Positions 42,541-53,999 of a DNA stretch of 64,000 nt are shown here, piece by piece. Source of the DNA: Symbiodinium natans (taxonomy: Eukaryota > Sar > Dinophyceae > Suessiales > Symbiodiniaceae); assembly GCA_905221605.1 (NCBI GenBank), contig CAJNDS010000251.1, forward strand, positions 62,001 through 126,000. The letters are read 5' to 3'. Position 1 is the first letter of the stretch, and each line of letters begins with the position of its first letter. Below the pieces are notes generated by a model. That model did not search any database. It saw only the letters and a program-made list of their open reading frames with translations, and was not told the origin of the DNA. The position numbers and the translations under genes were made by a program.

Positions 42541-42990
42541 AAAGGCTGACACATGCGCGGTGCCCTTATTGACCCCCCCTTAGAATCACCCCCGTCCTCC
42601 CAAAAAATGTTCTTCTGAAAGGATGAATATATATTGACACCTCCTCACAATTTAAACAAAAGACGGCGTTAATGACTGGAATGGCTGGTTGTTAAAACTT
42701 TCAAGTTTTTGAAGCTACTGCAAACCACCTTTTCTTTGTAAAAGCTTCAAACACGTTAACATCTGAACAACTCTGTGAGGCTCAGGGCTGAGGACCCGTT
42801 ATTTTTTTCGTAGGTTTGATCGTTCGGGCCATTTCAAGTCTTACAACTTGTCTTCCAATTAATACGATTAAAAAAGAGTGTCCTCAGCCCTCCAGGAACC
42901 CTCTTCAAACCGGTTTGTCCACTTGAGTTTGGGAGTAACTTTGGATGCAAAGGCCCTGCTAGCAGGCCACGACACCTCTGTCCGAAGGCT

Positions 42991-43626
42991 ATGGCTGCAC
43001 CGAAGAGTGCCCCACCTGAGCTGCAACAGGCAGTGCGGCACAAAAAAACACTTCCACGAGCCATGAGGTCCAAACCAACTTTGAACAACCATGTGGACCC
43101 CGAACCCAATGTGTCGCGGAAGCACCTCGAGCCGGAAATCGTGCTGAGGAGCTCCCTCGGCCAGAGCGAGAATTGGCGGGAATGCATGCCCCATCAGCTA
43201 CTGGGGCAAGGCGCTCTGCCAAGAGTTTCTTCCTTGCAGAGAACCGCCGCATACCGGAAAATGGGGAGTTAGTGACTTGGGCCGGCTGGCTTTTGATGCA
43301 CGGCCATTGGCACTTGCCGCGATCGATGCAATGCAATGTCTTAGGTTTTAGGGGCCAAGACGAGATTCTGCAAGAGGTTCAAGGCTGCAGCTTCCTAGAA
43401 CCTTGTCATCCGACCTGCAACCTATGAAAGCTATGAGGATGTGAACAACTATGAGGAGAACCGAAGTCATCACAACTTACCCTGCAGAGATTACAAAGCT
43501 TCAGCTTCTCTCAGCCATTCCCAAGCCCTGCTCCCGGCCACCTCTGTGCGCAGAACGCGGAACATCCCAAACAAGGTGGCCGGAGAGCTCGTGAGGGCGA
43601 AGGCCTGTCAGCTGAAGAGGGCTTGA
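42991..43626 (+). CDS. Candidate gene with tiny introns
   Basis: The ATG at 42991 follows CTGTCCGAAGGCT. Exon 42991-43210 (MAAPKSAPPELQQAVRHKKT at its start) joins in phase, via a 29-nt GC-AG gap, to 43240 onward (GELVTWAGWLLMHGHWHLPR). That frame stops at 43427. Alternatively, removing 22 nt (GTTCAAGGCTGCAGCTTCCTAG) near 43380 keeps phase and continues to 43626 (ATYESYEDVNNYEENRSHHN). The reverse strand is also open here, so strand is not certain. Family unknown. Confidence 0.32.
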
Positions 43627-44056
43627 ACGCAAAAAGGCGTCCGACTTCCACTAATCCTAGGCTGTTGGCGGGATTCTTCCAAAAAACTCAACATGACGAA
43701 ACGTGACTCAACACTGTCCATCTGAATCTCTCTTCGGCCCTGGTGCCCGTCATTGCCTCTCGTGTTCTATTCGAGGGCACACTTGGGCCGGTCCTGTAGC
43801 CGGGCCTGTAGGTATCCGAGCGAGGCACCGTGTGGGGGGCACCTCAGGCAACCGCTTTTGAAAGTCCTCAGCTGGTGTATCTGTTCGGTGCTTAGGCCGT
43901 AAGCAGACATTGGTAAGATCGCTCTTGCAAGCAGCTAAGGTGCAAGACTACACAAGCACTGTGCTACTTGATTAGGCTCTTTGCTTTGTTAGTGCACACC
44001 AAGCAAGCAGTAACAATCTCTGCACGTGTCCCCAACATCACGAAGCTGCTTTACAG

Positions 44057-44329
44057 ATGTTCACGAAGCCCATCGTCCTTGCTGGACCTGAGTACCTACT
44101 ACTAGTTCAGGACCAGGGTTTTGGGACGGCATCGCGATTTGCTGTGGCTGGAGATGTGAATCTCAGTCAGCTGCGCGAACCTCCATCATGTTCCGCGATG
44201 TTCCGCAATGTCCCGCAATGTTCCACAATGTTTCACGATGTTCCTCAATGGGGTCTACGTCAATCTCTGTGCTGTGGAATGCTGTGGGCTGCTGTTGTGC
44301 GCTTCTTAGCCCGCGTTTGCAAGTCTTGA
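44057..44329 (+). CDS. Candidate 90-codon ORF containing a tandem repeat
   Basis: The ATG follows GAAGCTGCTTTACAG directly. It opens MFTKPIVLAGPEYLLLVQDQ and passes through a 10-bp repeat that encodes alternating Met-Phe and Val-Pro words, then stops at 44329. It could be a whole small protein or a first exon. Unrecognised. Confidence 0.28.
   Translation: MFTKPIVLAGPEYLLLVQDQGFGTASRFAVAGDVNLSQLREPPSCSAMFRNVPQCSTMFHDVPQWGLRQSLCCGMLWAAVVRFLARVCKS
44188..44250 (+). repeat. 10-bp ATGTTCCGCA array
   Basis: Six to seven imperfect copies (ATGTTCCGCG, ATGTTCCGCA, ATGTCCCGCA, ATGTTCCACA, ATGTTTCACG, ATGTTCCTCA). Confidence 0.9.
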
Positions 44330-44699
44330 CATGCACGAGACGAGCTGACCCAGTTGTCTTTCATCGTTCCAGAAGCTAGCGACTGCTTTGAGCCACCTTG
44401 ATGCCGGCAGATCATGTGCAAGTATGGTTTGAGGTGTTCTTGTTGAGAACGAATGTTGCCGCAAGCATTGATGCAAAAGCTGGAAGTGTGTGCATTTGAC
44501 CATGCAGCCTGAACACAGTGGAACGACATCACTTGTCACATCATTCTGCCTCGAGTCCAGTAACCTACACGGCAGACACACATGCCAGACACGCCTTTTG
44601 ACTAACACTGCGGGGCAGGCAAGACTATAGCTAAGGGACTGCGCCATTCACCTGGGTGAAGAAAGGCAGCAGGTAACTCATCTCCAGTCTTGCAGTCGG

Positions 44700-45410
44700 C
44701 CCATGAGCTACGATTCCAGAGCTATTGGCAGCACTTTGGGTCAGAACCAAATCCTAGCAAGCGTGACTGCAGGCAGAACAGGGTTCACTCATCACTGGCA
44801 ATTTGAACCTGCACACAAAGCCTTGCCAACCGCTCTGGGAGTCCAGCTTCGGCAACTTGATGGCGTGCCCAGCGCAAGATATCGGCATGCTGAACCTCAA
44901 CTCAGCGCCAGCTCTGTCGGCAACGTAGCGAAGGCTAGAGCTTCGTCTTATCGCCGTACAGATGAGCTCAGAAGTTGATTCATGTTACGAAACCGTGCGC
45001 CCATAGCAGCGGATGTTGACCAGATATCTAGGCGGACCACAAACGCAAACTTCCAGGTCAACCCAATCAAAAACACGATTTCTTTAACCGAGCATCTCCT
45101 CAAAGCTAAGCCGTGTGATGCGCACTGTAGGGATCATCAGCTGGATAGGACTCCAGACGGACTTCTTGCAGACTGCAGCATGGGTGCATGTTTCAATGAA
45201 GCTCCTCAGTCCTGGTTCAGGGCTGTTCTGGTGTTCCGCTTGCGCGGTCCGCACTGAGAGCCGATCCCCTCCAAGTAGGAGTGAGCTCTGGAAAGGCTTT
45301 CCCCAGCGCAACCTGTCAAGAAGAATAACCCCAACCGCGCCAAACCTGCAACATGCAACTGTCTTGAGAGAGATCCCTTGGAAGGTTGAAGGCGGACTTC
45401 CAGACCACAC
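44700..45410. other. Open on both strands, not resolved
   Basis: Forward frames 44703-44978 and 44982-45257, and a reverse frame 45410-45084, all look protein-like (for example reverse VGVILLDRLRWGKPFQSSLL). I could not choose between strands. Confidence 0.3.
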
Positions 45411-45488
45411 GATACTAATTATTGACGGCGCTCATAAGCAAAGGCTACTTTCCTGTGCCAGCTGGCCTTAGAGTCACCATTTTGGGGT

Positions 45489-45551
45489 TTCCGAAATTAG
45501 GGGTACCGTATTGGGGTCCTTATTATAAGGGAACCCCGCTGTTTGGAGGTC
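45489..45551 (-). repeat. Dispersed repeat, copy 2
   Basis: Reverse-complement match to 15491-15553. A related CACCATTTTGGG word occurs at its left edge (45476) and again at 45579. Confidence 0.8.
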
Positions 45552-46197
45552 TTTTGTAAGGGTCCCCTATGCTCGCAAACCACCATTTTGGGTTCCAGAA
45601 CTTGAAGGCTTGAGCGGCTGCCCAACTCCTTGCTTGAGGTTCCCATCGTTTTACAGGGTTTTGGCATCTGACATCTGCGCTTAAGATATATCGATGCATC
45701 TTAGGAAGCCTCGAACGCCTTGCCCTCTGCATGACCATGTAAGCCGGTGGGCCCTCCGGGCTTCTCAAAAAGTGCTGTAGCTTGGGTGTCGCGTTGGGTG
45801 TCGCTCTGCGGCACGCAGGAGGCGGAAACTCAGAAGTCGGTGGTGTGCTCCATCAAGTTGGGGCGTCATCGGGCATCGCTTTGCAAGTGTTCGCTTTGAG
45901 CATTCGCCTCCGCCTCCTGCTTACTTGAATGGAAGGGAACACCTGTTCGTAGAAACGCCTTCTAGGGAAGAAAGCTGGACAAGTTGAGTAAACGAGTACT
46001 TGACTGGGCAGGCTTCTGGAACAGCTCACTCAGCCTTGCCTCAGCTGCAAGATGTACTGGGACCTCGTCTCGTGTTGTTTTTGGTTCTGGCTTTGGATGG
46101 CCCTTCATGGGCTTGGCGGGTTCAGTTGGTATTACTCCGTTTGCCAGCAGTGCGAAAACATCGGGAAAGTGCGTAAACGTCGAGGCAGTGTAGCACT

Positions 46198-46638
46198 TCA
46201 GACCTTCATTGGCCCAGAAACTGCATGGTCGGATTCAAAGACCCGAGCCCGCACGACCGCGCGGAAGATCAAACCTTGCCAAGCTGAGCGCCGAGCATTG
46301 TGGAGCAGACATTCCCGATGAAGTGGTCCGCCCAAGAAGCGATCTGAGCTAAAGCTGGAATTGTTCTTGGCACATGTGCTCGTTGGTCGACACTGTGCTG
46401 GCTTTGGGGGGTGTTCCCTGGAGATTCCTACTGGCTTGTGTGATTCTTTTGAACTGAACCTTTGCAACAGAAGCTCAGTGTCGTGGGCTTGGGTTTCACT
46501 TTCGATAGTACGGCTTGGCTCAGATTTAACCACGGGCCATATGGTGGCCATCCAGGCTTCAACGTCTTGACGAGGGCGCGCCGCATTAGTTTGCTGAACA
46601 GCATCTCGAGTGCTTGCAGGGACTGACACATGCACGTG
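46198..46638 (-). CDS. Candidate gene, 147 codons
   Basis: Opens after GCTTTTCGCAG at 46638 and stays open to 46198. The text reads NAARPRQDVEAWMATIWPVV and HDTELLLQRFSSKESH. A CAAAG|GTTCAG donor at 46460 and a CCAGCTTTAG acceptor near 46345 would join in the same frame, so spliced and unspliced forms both encode protein. Unrecognised. Confidence 0.38.
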   Translation of the reverse strand, partial: HVHVSVPASTRDAVQQTNAARPRQDVEAWMATIWPVVKSEPSRTIESETQAHDTELLLQRFSSKESHKPVGISREHPPKPAQCRPTSTCAKNNSSFSSDRFLGGPLHRECLLHNARRSAWQGLIFRAVVRARVFESDHAVSGPMKV

Positions 46639-46921
46639 CTGCGAAAAGCTACTTGCATGCCAGCCGTGCAGATATCAGAAAAAATCACAGATGCGCATCG
46701 CACCCTTCCAAGCACAATGACTCCAACAGAACATCCTCCATGTCTGTAGACCCATCAGGCCCTCGGTAGACTCCATACAGCATGAAGTCTAAGCCACCTC
46801 GTAAATCATGACTCTGCCAAACGTCTTTCTGTCGAAGTGCTGTCCGGAGGTGGATGTGGGTGAAGACAGTCGCATGTTATTAACGCAAGTCCGTCTTCTT
46901 CATAAAGCAGGCTTGAAACGG

Positions 46922-46952
46922 GCGCAGCCGCCCCCCCCCCCCCCTCCCCCCT
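46922..46952 (+). repeat. C-rich tract
   Basis: CCGCCCCCCCCCCCCCC followed by TCCCCC. Confidence 0.9.
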
Positions 46953-47901
46953 GGAACCACCACACTCGCATGACGGGCTTGGGAAAGAACTCCCGTGTGT
47001 TGTTCATGCAACTCCTCTTTATGGCATGATCCTCTTTCATACAGCCGCGGGGGCGTGGGTTGCACGCCCCTTCTGCCACAACAACAGTTCGACGACAAAA
47101 CGGGTGTGCACGAACGCCTCATCAGGGATGTATGATTGCAATGTGAAGAAAGCATTGCAAATGGTTTCTGCAGCTTGTTCCGGAGCCCCCTGCAATCGCA
47201 TCGACCAGCACGGAGCGAAGTGCTAGGACACATTCCTGCGCAGCTCATGCTGCCAAGCTCAGAAGAGAGGCACGTCCAGGCTCATGAGGCACTATGGATT
47301 CTCATAAGCGCTTTTGGAACGTTCAGCGAGAGCGAGTGTCAGCAGATTCGCTATTCTCGACCTAGAATCCTGCATCCTAAAGCCACTCTAAAGCCCTATC
47401 ACATTCCCAGCCCATGCAGAAGAACGGGACCTCCACCGTGACTGCCGCATCCTGAGCATGAGTCTCACGGGAGAGAAGTTGACTTTGATGCCCCAGGAGG
47501 TCACAGGATATGCAGCACTTTCGCAATGCTTCAAGCGGAGATCGGCTGAGCCTTCGGCATACTGTGAAGGTCGATACTTGTTGGCCCGGTGCCCTGGCAG
47601 TCCTCCGGTGTACCTCACGCGAGCACTCAGAACATGACATCACATCGTGAGTTATTTCAACTCTACTTCTGTCGAAGCAAAAGAATATGAAACGAGAATG
47701 CTGCGACTTCTGAGGTGGCAAAAACATCGGCCACTAAACTATCTAGGGGGCCGGCTCAGCCAGCACCAAAGAATCTGCTTCATTGCTGGCCATCCAGGTA
47801 TGCCTGGGCTCCAGTGTGTCCAGCCGCGTTTGCATTTCCTGTGTTGGCAAGCCGACATGACGTGCGCACGCTGAAGACAGCATCCAGCATTGACTGCCTG
47901 T

Positions 47902-48134
47902 TTACGCAGCGTTCCGAAAGCAAGCGCTCCACCACACAGCATACTGGTCTAATTCTAGGTCCTTCACGATGCGCCCGCGATGTGTGGCGACTGAGGGAAG
48001 CGCGTAGGCCAGAAGCCTCTGAATGTCCTCAAAGGACAGGATTTTTGGGTCTGTGGGTCCGTGGAAGCTTACTACTGTAAGGGCCTTATCCGCCATGGAG
48101 TCGGACATTGGTACATGAAAGTATGACAAACATC
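47902..48134 (-). CDS. Candidate terminal exon, unknown product
   Basis: A strong acceptor (CCTCTCTGCACTTTCAAACAG) precedes 76 codons ending in TAA. The text reads ADKALTVVSFHGPTDPKILS and FEDIQRLLAYALPSVATHRG, with balanced acidic and basic residues. The opposite strand is poor here. No domain recognised. Confidence 0.45.
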
Positions 48135-48875
48135 CTGTTTGAAAGTGCAGAGAGGCTGGCTTTCAAGAGTCACATGGCGCAAAGGGAGCTCTGAGGATCT
48201 CACCGAGCTAGGGTCCACGACACAATCAATGCGTACACCTGAGAGGGCACTGTCCGGATGCGAAGAGACATGGAACGATGTGGGAAGCCATGTCGAGTCT
48301 CACGTATGTACACATGTGTTCATACCGCCTCAGAGGCGGTGGACACCATCACCCACGGTAGCATGGGGAGGCACATGGGCGAAATAAAGCATCTGATGTC
48401 ACCAGTGCCCTGAAGAGCTTCCCAGCCTCGGGTTCCATGTTGCAGAGAGACTCCTGTCGAGCCGGCGCAAGTGGTAGAAGTGGCTGAGGCAGAGCGTCAA
48501 CCGTAACCAACCCTGCTTAGTTTGTCAAGCCTTCCGGGTGTCGTAAGAATATTTCGTGCGGCGCGCCGTTTAACAGTCACTTGCCGGGCCTCGCGCGCTG
48601 TCCCTTGTAAAGTCATTTAAAGACTCATCCATTTAAACCCATACTATAATCCCGGGAGCGTTTAAAGACGGCCAAAATCAGCTCGGCTGTTCAGGGCGGA
48701 ACATATTAAACAGGATCCAACATGGTCCAACATTGCTTGGGAGTGGGGGGCAGCTTAGTTGGCCTGAGCTTAAACGAGAGGACTCCGAACCCAGCTACTC
48801 CAAATCCCCTGATGCGTGAATATGCCAAATCCAGGTTACAACGAGCCAGTTTACAACCTCCCCATGATGCGGATA

Positions 48876-49320
48876 TTAACCCACTACTGCGCGGCGCCTG
48901 CATAGCAGCAAGCTCTGGCAAGAGGTGGCCCCCGGAGGTAGCTGGGCACGGCAGGCTTCGATGTCTACAGCGATTCTACAACCCGATTCTGCAATGCTTG
49001 ATGCTACGGACAGTACATCGGGCCGCCTGTGTGCACCGAACTTGACACATCCAGACGATTGGAAAGGCCAAGGGAAGCCATCTACTACGCGCTTTTTGTT
49101 GGCAGTGACAAGGAGGGCATTCAAGACGGCCAAGTGACAATACAGCCGGGGCACAGGTGCTCCACTTGAAGACCCGCACGTGCAACGCCAGCACCCGTGG
49201 GGTCTCGTCGCCTCTCCGGAACACTTCGCAAACCAATGACACTTCTACCAGTTGCATGTCTTGTGTGGCAAACACACAAACTTGTCCCTTGGGCCAAGCT
49301 GGCAATATACTGCTTGTCAT
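48876..49320 (-). CDS. Candidate two-exon gene
   Basis: A frame from 49320 reads CVFATQDMQLVEVSLVCEVF and can splice in phase 0 (CGG|GTCTTC to CAACAAAAAG|CGC near 49092) to a frame running to 48876 (RRPDVLSVASSIAESGCRIA). The forward strand has a competing frame (48925-49137). Unrecognised. Confidence 0.33.
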
Positions 49321-49504
49321 TTTTCATTTTTGCGCACCCCGACTCAATTTGGCAAATCCAAATATACCTTCAAGCCCCAACCGCACGGAGCATTAAGTGC
49401 CGAAAAACTTCACTTTCCACATCTTTTCACAAGACAGGCTTTTTCGTCTCAAAGATGTTATCCGCTCCGCTTGCTTATGACATCTTTCAGGAAATCCTTC
49501 TTTA

Positions 49505-50090
49505 GCCGCTGCAGGTGCTTACGTGATGCCCTTCTGAATATTGTGATTGTACACACACACACACACTTTTGCTAACTTAGCGGAGGCCAAACCCTTGCAA
49601 CTTGCACCTCTCTCAAGGACCTTACGTGAGCAAGCAACACCATCCACAAGGTATTACAAGGTGCAGAAGCATCCCGAGTTCATGGTCCCCACAAAGTCTT
49701 GGGCCTAATCTTCAGACCATAAGCCAAGTGGGCCAAGAGCGTACGTAACGCACTCAACGATACCAAATAGATGGGCATTAAATGTCCCCCGGGCAGCGTG
49801 TGTGACCTTGGAGGAGGCCAGCTTTGGAGGCGACCTGATGCGCCAACCTCGGCAGCTTCAAGCAACAACTTTGTCAAAGATCACGGGATCAGTCTATGTC
49901 GAGATAGCTGATCTGCACTAGTATGCAATAGTGCAATATGCTGATACGCATTGTGGGAGAAACTGGAACAAGCTGAGAGAAGAAGTGTGGCCCTGCAGAC
50001 CCGAGTTCGGCAACGTCTATTTAAACGAAAACACATCTAACATTGGGGCACTGCGCTCCCGAAAGAACGCTCGCGTCGAAGACAAACCTG
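49505..50090. other. No gene seen; short AC repeat
   Basis: A (CA)8 run at about 49550-49566; otherwise short frames. Confidence 0.45.
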
Positions 50091-50096
50091 TTGGGC

Positions 50097-50362
50097 TCAC
50101 ATCCAGGGCACCGGCTCTAGAGTAGCCTCTGACGGCAGGATGCAGGCCTGAGCGGTACCCAACATGTTTCTCGCCGTTGTTGCCCCTTGCTGCCTGACAC
50201 GCATCACACTCTGAGTCAAGCCCAAAGGCATACACAACGCCGAGCCCTGTGCAGCCACATCCCCGATGGTGCTGTTGGACGCCAGAAGGCCGTGCGCACG
50301 GACAGTGCGTGCCTCGCTGTCCATTTCTTGGGCGCCCGCGGCCATACAACCCAACAAGTCTC
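50097..50362 (-). CDS. Candidate terminal exon, Ala-rich
   Basis: Opens after GCAGGAATGCAGCAG and encodes 87 residues to TGA at 50097: MAAGAQEMDSEARTVRAHGL, then TIGDVAAQGSALCMPLGLTQ. Likely helical. Family unknown. Confidence 0.4.
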
Positions 50363-50899
50363 CTGCTGCATTCCTGCTTGAAATCAACCAACCTTAGGCT
50401 TTACAAGCGGCTTGCAACATTTACGAACTGCAAGAGCTGAACAGCATGCCCTGCTAGCCCATGTTGCCTCAGCAGCATCCTGCGTCAAGAATGCAGCGAG
50501 GACAAAGCCCCGCCGCTCCTGGCACAAAAGGCTTTCACATGGTTTTGTCCTACGTCGATGGAAAACTTGGGGTCGTAGCAGGGGCGCTTCCTCTCCCACA
50601 CCCGCTGCCCCTCTGCATGTCAACAGCTTCTTCCAGCGGCAGTTTCAATGCTTTGGAGCGCTCAAGAGCCCAAGAGTCCATCTGACTTAGGCTTCCATGC
50701 CCCACTTTGGGCTTGCAACAAAGATTTCTGTGCCATGTGAATAGTCCATTATGTGTCCACATGTCCTGTTTTATGTCTGCTTCAAAGACGGCTCCCGTTT
50801 CAGTCACTTCCCATTAGGTGCTCTTGAGGTGAACTATCGCCCGCTACAAGCAGAGCCCCCTCGCTCGCGCCGCTCAGCTCTCACAAAAAAAGTATTAAG

Positions 50900-51017
50900 T
50901 AGTCGTCGTTGTCGTCGTCGTTGATGTCGTTGCTGCTGGTGGTGGTGGTGGTGGTGCTGGTGGTGGTGCTGGTGGTGGTGCTGGTGGTGGTGGTGGTGGT
51001 GCTGGTGGTGGTGGTGG

Positions 51018-51052
<35 letters not shown>

Positions 51053-51160
51053 TTGGGTTGGCGCTGGCGCTGGCGCTGGCGCTGGCGCTGGCGCTGGCGC
51101 TGGCGCTGGCGCTGGGGCTGGGGCTGGGGCTGGGGCTGGGGCTGGGGCTGGGGCTGGCGC
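50900..51160 (+). repeat. GTC/GGT/GCT and GCTGGC microsatellite
   Basis: GTCGTC, then GGTGGTGCT blocks (50935-51020), CTGCTG (51018-51055), then (GGCGCT)n and (GGGGCT)n hexamers to 51160. A 193-codon minus frame (poly-Ala/Pro, Gln, His) crosses it and is probably an artefact. Confidence 0.95.
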
Positions 51161-51751
51161 TTTATTGTGCTTTATTCTGGTTTGATCTGCTTTGTGTCTA
51201 CTTGCTGCTGCAAGCCCCGAGCCTCGATATTCAGCTGAAGCTCTTGGCCGGTGGCACGTGACGCGAAACGGAAGACCTGGCGCTGCGGCTTCATAGCTTG
51301 GGGCATGCCATGGCGTGCTGCAGTGACGAGGTTCACAGCAATGCGTTTCTTCGCTGTATACTAGAAAGGGACAGTCAGTCCCATGCCCTGATTCGACCGG
51401 TGACGGACTGCACACATGAACTCCAGTGAACCTTCGTCAACCCATTGAACGTCCCCGATACAAAGTCACTGCAAAGCTGCATGTTATATCTTGCTTGATT
51501 TTGTAACTAGGCTTCTAAGAACTCTGACCGGATGATCTTCAGCACTTCTTTAAGACTTTCCCACAGCCTTGCCGTCAGAATCGGCCTAAGCAAGCTGGCG
51601 ATCACGCTTGGGCTTGTGAGTTAGACCCAGATGCCGCCAGCTCGCAGCCAAGAATCCAAAATCCAAGGCGCACAAGGTCACAAGACGTCGCAATATCTGG
51701 ACTTCAAAATAACCCAACAGTGGTAACTTCTGGTGACCTGCAGAATTCCAG

Positions 51752-52360
51752 TTAAAACCATCTCATGTTAGGTCTGCTGTTGAGAGCCTCACCCATACCA
51801 TGTCCGGCCGTGTTCCATTCAACCAAGGAGCCTGATGATGCAGAGCTTTCCCGAGATGTGGCAGCTACTCGCAAGAAAACAACGCATTTTTCAAGAACCT
51901 GCCTCGCCTTCCGCTTGCTGCGTGCCCACAACGTTTCGAAGGGAACAGTGACGTGTTGGTCCAGAACCTCCGCGCAAAATAGCTTAGGCCACCTAAGCAG
52001 AACTTTGCGTGCAAGGCCGCCAGGGGACTGTGGATGCACTGCATGAAACTTTAAACAATGTCCCGAATACGCCAGAAACCTGAAATTGTTCGTGGTAGAT
52101 TGCGCCTCTGGGCCGCACATCTTCAGCAACTCCTCCACCTGCAACGTAGCTCACTTGACAACTGCTACAGCGGGCGGCCCTAGTCCCATCCACTTTGCCT
52201 CCGGACGCCTTCCCCCCAAGGAACGCAGGTCCAGCCACGACCCCAAAAAGTCCCAGCCAAAATTTTCCCCCAAGTAAACGCAACACGAGATGGACACATG
52301 TTATCCACCATGAACTGGAAGAAGCCTTTGCCCGAGGGAATGCATTTCCCAGCCACACAT
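51752..52360 (-). CDS. Candidate gene, two overlapping long frames
   Basis: One frame from 52144 to 51752 (130 codons) opens VEELLKMCGPEAQSTTNNFR after GAGCTACGTTGCAG and continues with PFETLWARSKRKARQVLEKC. A second, offset frame from about 52358 to 51993 reads YVAGGGVAEDVRPRGAIYHE. A 16-nt GT-AG stretch (GTGAGCTACGTTGCAG) separates plausible joins. They cannot both be used throughout. Minus strand is likely; exon limits are unsure. Confidence 0.35.
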
Positions 52361-52383
52361 TTCATGTGGTTTTTGCAGCCTTC

Positions 52384-52581
52384 CACATGCACCGAAAACA
52401 TGCCAAACACCATGTAAACGCAGCGAAACGATGCATCTATGACATCATACTTTTTTGCATACTTCGACATGCACGAAAACCATGTCAAACACTATCTAAA
52501 CGCAGCGAAACGCCGCATCCACATGCACGAACATTCATGTAAACACCATCGAAACACAGTGAAAAACTGCATGTTTGACAT
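52384..52581 (+). repeat. Three imperfect copies of an ACATGCAC... unit
   Basis: Copies start at 52384, 52467 and 52521, with shared words ACATGCACGAA, CATGTAAAC and GCAGCGAAAC. Confidence 0.75.
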
Positions 52582-53189
52582 CCTCACTCCCACAAATCGC
52601 ACCTCGTTGATCGAGCCGCCCACACCCGACAATCGGGCACCGAGCGTTGATGCCTACCACCGAAAACCGCGTGCCGAGCGTTGGTCTTCGAGCCACCTTT
52701 TGCCGGCACATGGCGCGGCCGCGTAAGCTGCGCATAAGGTTCGCGTAAGTAGTGCGTAAGCTGTGGTCGCCATTTCCAGCCGAGAGCAATGGGTTACCAA
52801 CAGCACCGCAGCATCCCTTCCCCAATCTACAGCTTCCAAAAGCAGCGAATTCGTTGCGAAATCATGTAAATCTCGAAGGAACGCTTAGCCAAAGTACGCC
52901 TCTGCACATGATGAGGTTACATCCGTGGTCGTGTCCCCCAAGTAAACGCAAGCGGCGGCGACTTTTACATCTTCTTCCCCCCAGTGACTGCAACGATCCA
53001 AACGGACTGGCGGCGACTAGGGCCGTTGGGAGTACACATTGCTGTGCCGTACTTGTCGGAAGCAACTGGCAGGTCACTTCCCGCACGCTGAAGGGCGTGG
53101 GCATTCCCGCACCAGTTTTCCGAGGATAAAGGTACCCCCCACCTCTAATCCCCTAACAGCACCTTTACACCCGGGATCTCCGGTTTCGG

Positions 53190-53993
53190 TTGCCTCGCTG
53201 CGGGGCATGCCCGACACTCTCCCGGCGCCTGTCCCTAGACGCTTTTCATGCTGCCAGCTGGAGCTGGATGCTTTCGAAACGACTCATGGTCTGCTTGAGT
53301 GTGAGACCGATCAAGAACCCGCCTCCACTACACGCCCGTAGCAACGCCGCATCCTCGGAACGGTCTTCGCACGCAGAAGACTCTCGAAGTGAGCACGACT
53401 CTCATCTCTTCTTGCTCTTGCGTGCTGCTCTTCTGGCGCTTCCGGGGTTCGGGCGCCGCCAAGTCGAAGAGATCATGAAAGGGAACCCACTGGGTGCCTG
53501 CGTAAGCCTGATAACGGGCCAAACCGTGAACACAAGGACGGCTGCATGTGACATGGGTTCTCCTTGACAGAAATCTGGCTATCAGGGTTTGATTTTGGGT
53601 GACGGCCTGTGGGTGTGGAAACTTGAAGAAGCCCGGCATCACCAGGATGCGGCCTGGATCGCCATGTTTTTTCACACCCGACGCTGGAATCGCCTACAAC
53701 GGCTGCTGAGTTCATCCTCGCATGGAACCCAAGGCCTCAAACACAAACAGGTTTTGCATAGCCCGGTCTTCCCCCCGAGTTCCTGCATGTTTGATGACAA
53801 GGGGGTCCAGCAGACTGCTGCTGCAGCATGCTGCGCTGTGAGCCTTGTCATGGGTTTCCTGCAAGCCAAGAGTAGCTTCTGGCAGCTTAAGACGCGCAGA
53901 TTTGCCAGCGAGTGCTTTACATTGCAGTTCTTCCGAACTGACGGACAGACACGTGTAGTCGAATGGAATAAAGTGCTCTGCAACGAGAGTTGA
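53190..53993 (+). CDS. Candidate forward gene, two frames
   Basis: Frame 53190-53567 ends with LLRAALLALPGFGRRQVEEI and CVSLITGQTVNTRTAACDMG. A second frame, 53589-53993 (134 codons), reads LEEARHHQDAAWIAMFFHTR and later TLQFFRTDGQTRVVEWNKVL. They may be separate exons. The reverse strand at 53.3-53.7 kb has a competing basic frame. Family unknown. Confidence 0.33.
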
Positions 53994-53999
53994 GTTCAT

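Noticed and set aside
42834-43194. LINE-like fragment on either strand (LGVTLDAKALLAGHD)
   Set aside because: Short resemblance only; no reverse transcriptase core nearby, and a different forward frame gives a longer phase-consistent model.
50834-51415. 193-codon poly-Ala/Pro/Gln/His ORF on the minus strand
   Set aside because: Repeat artefact over 260 bp, with no splice support.
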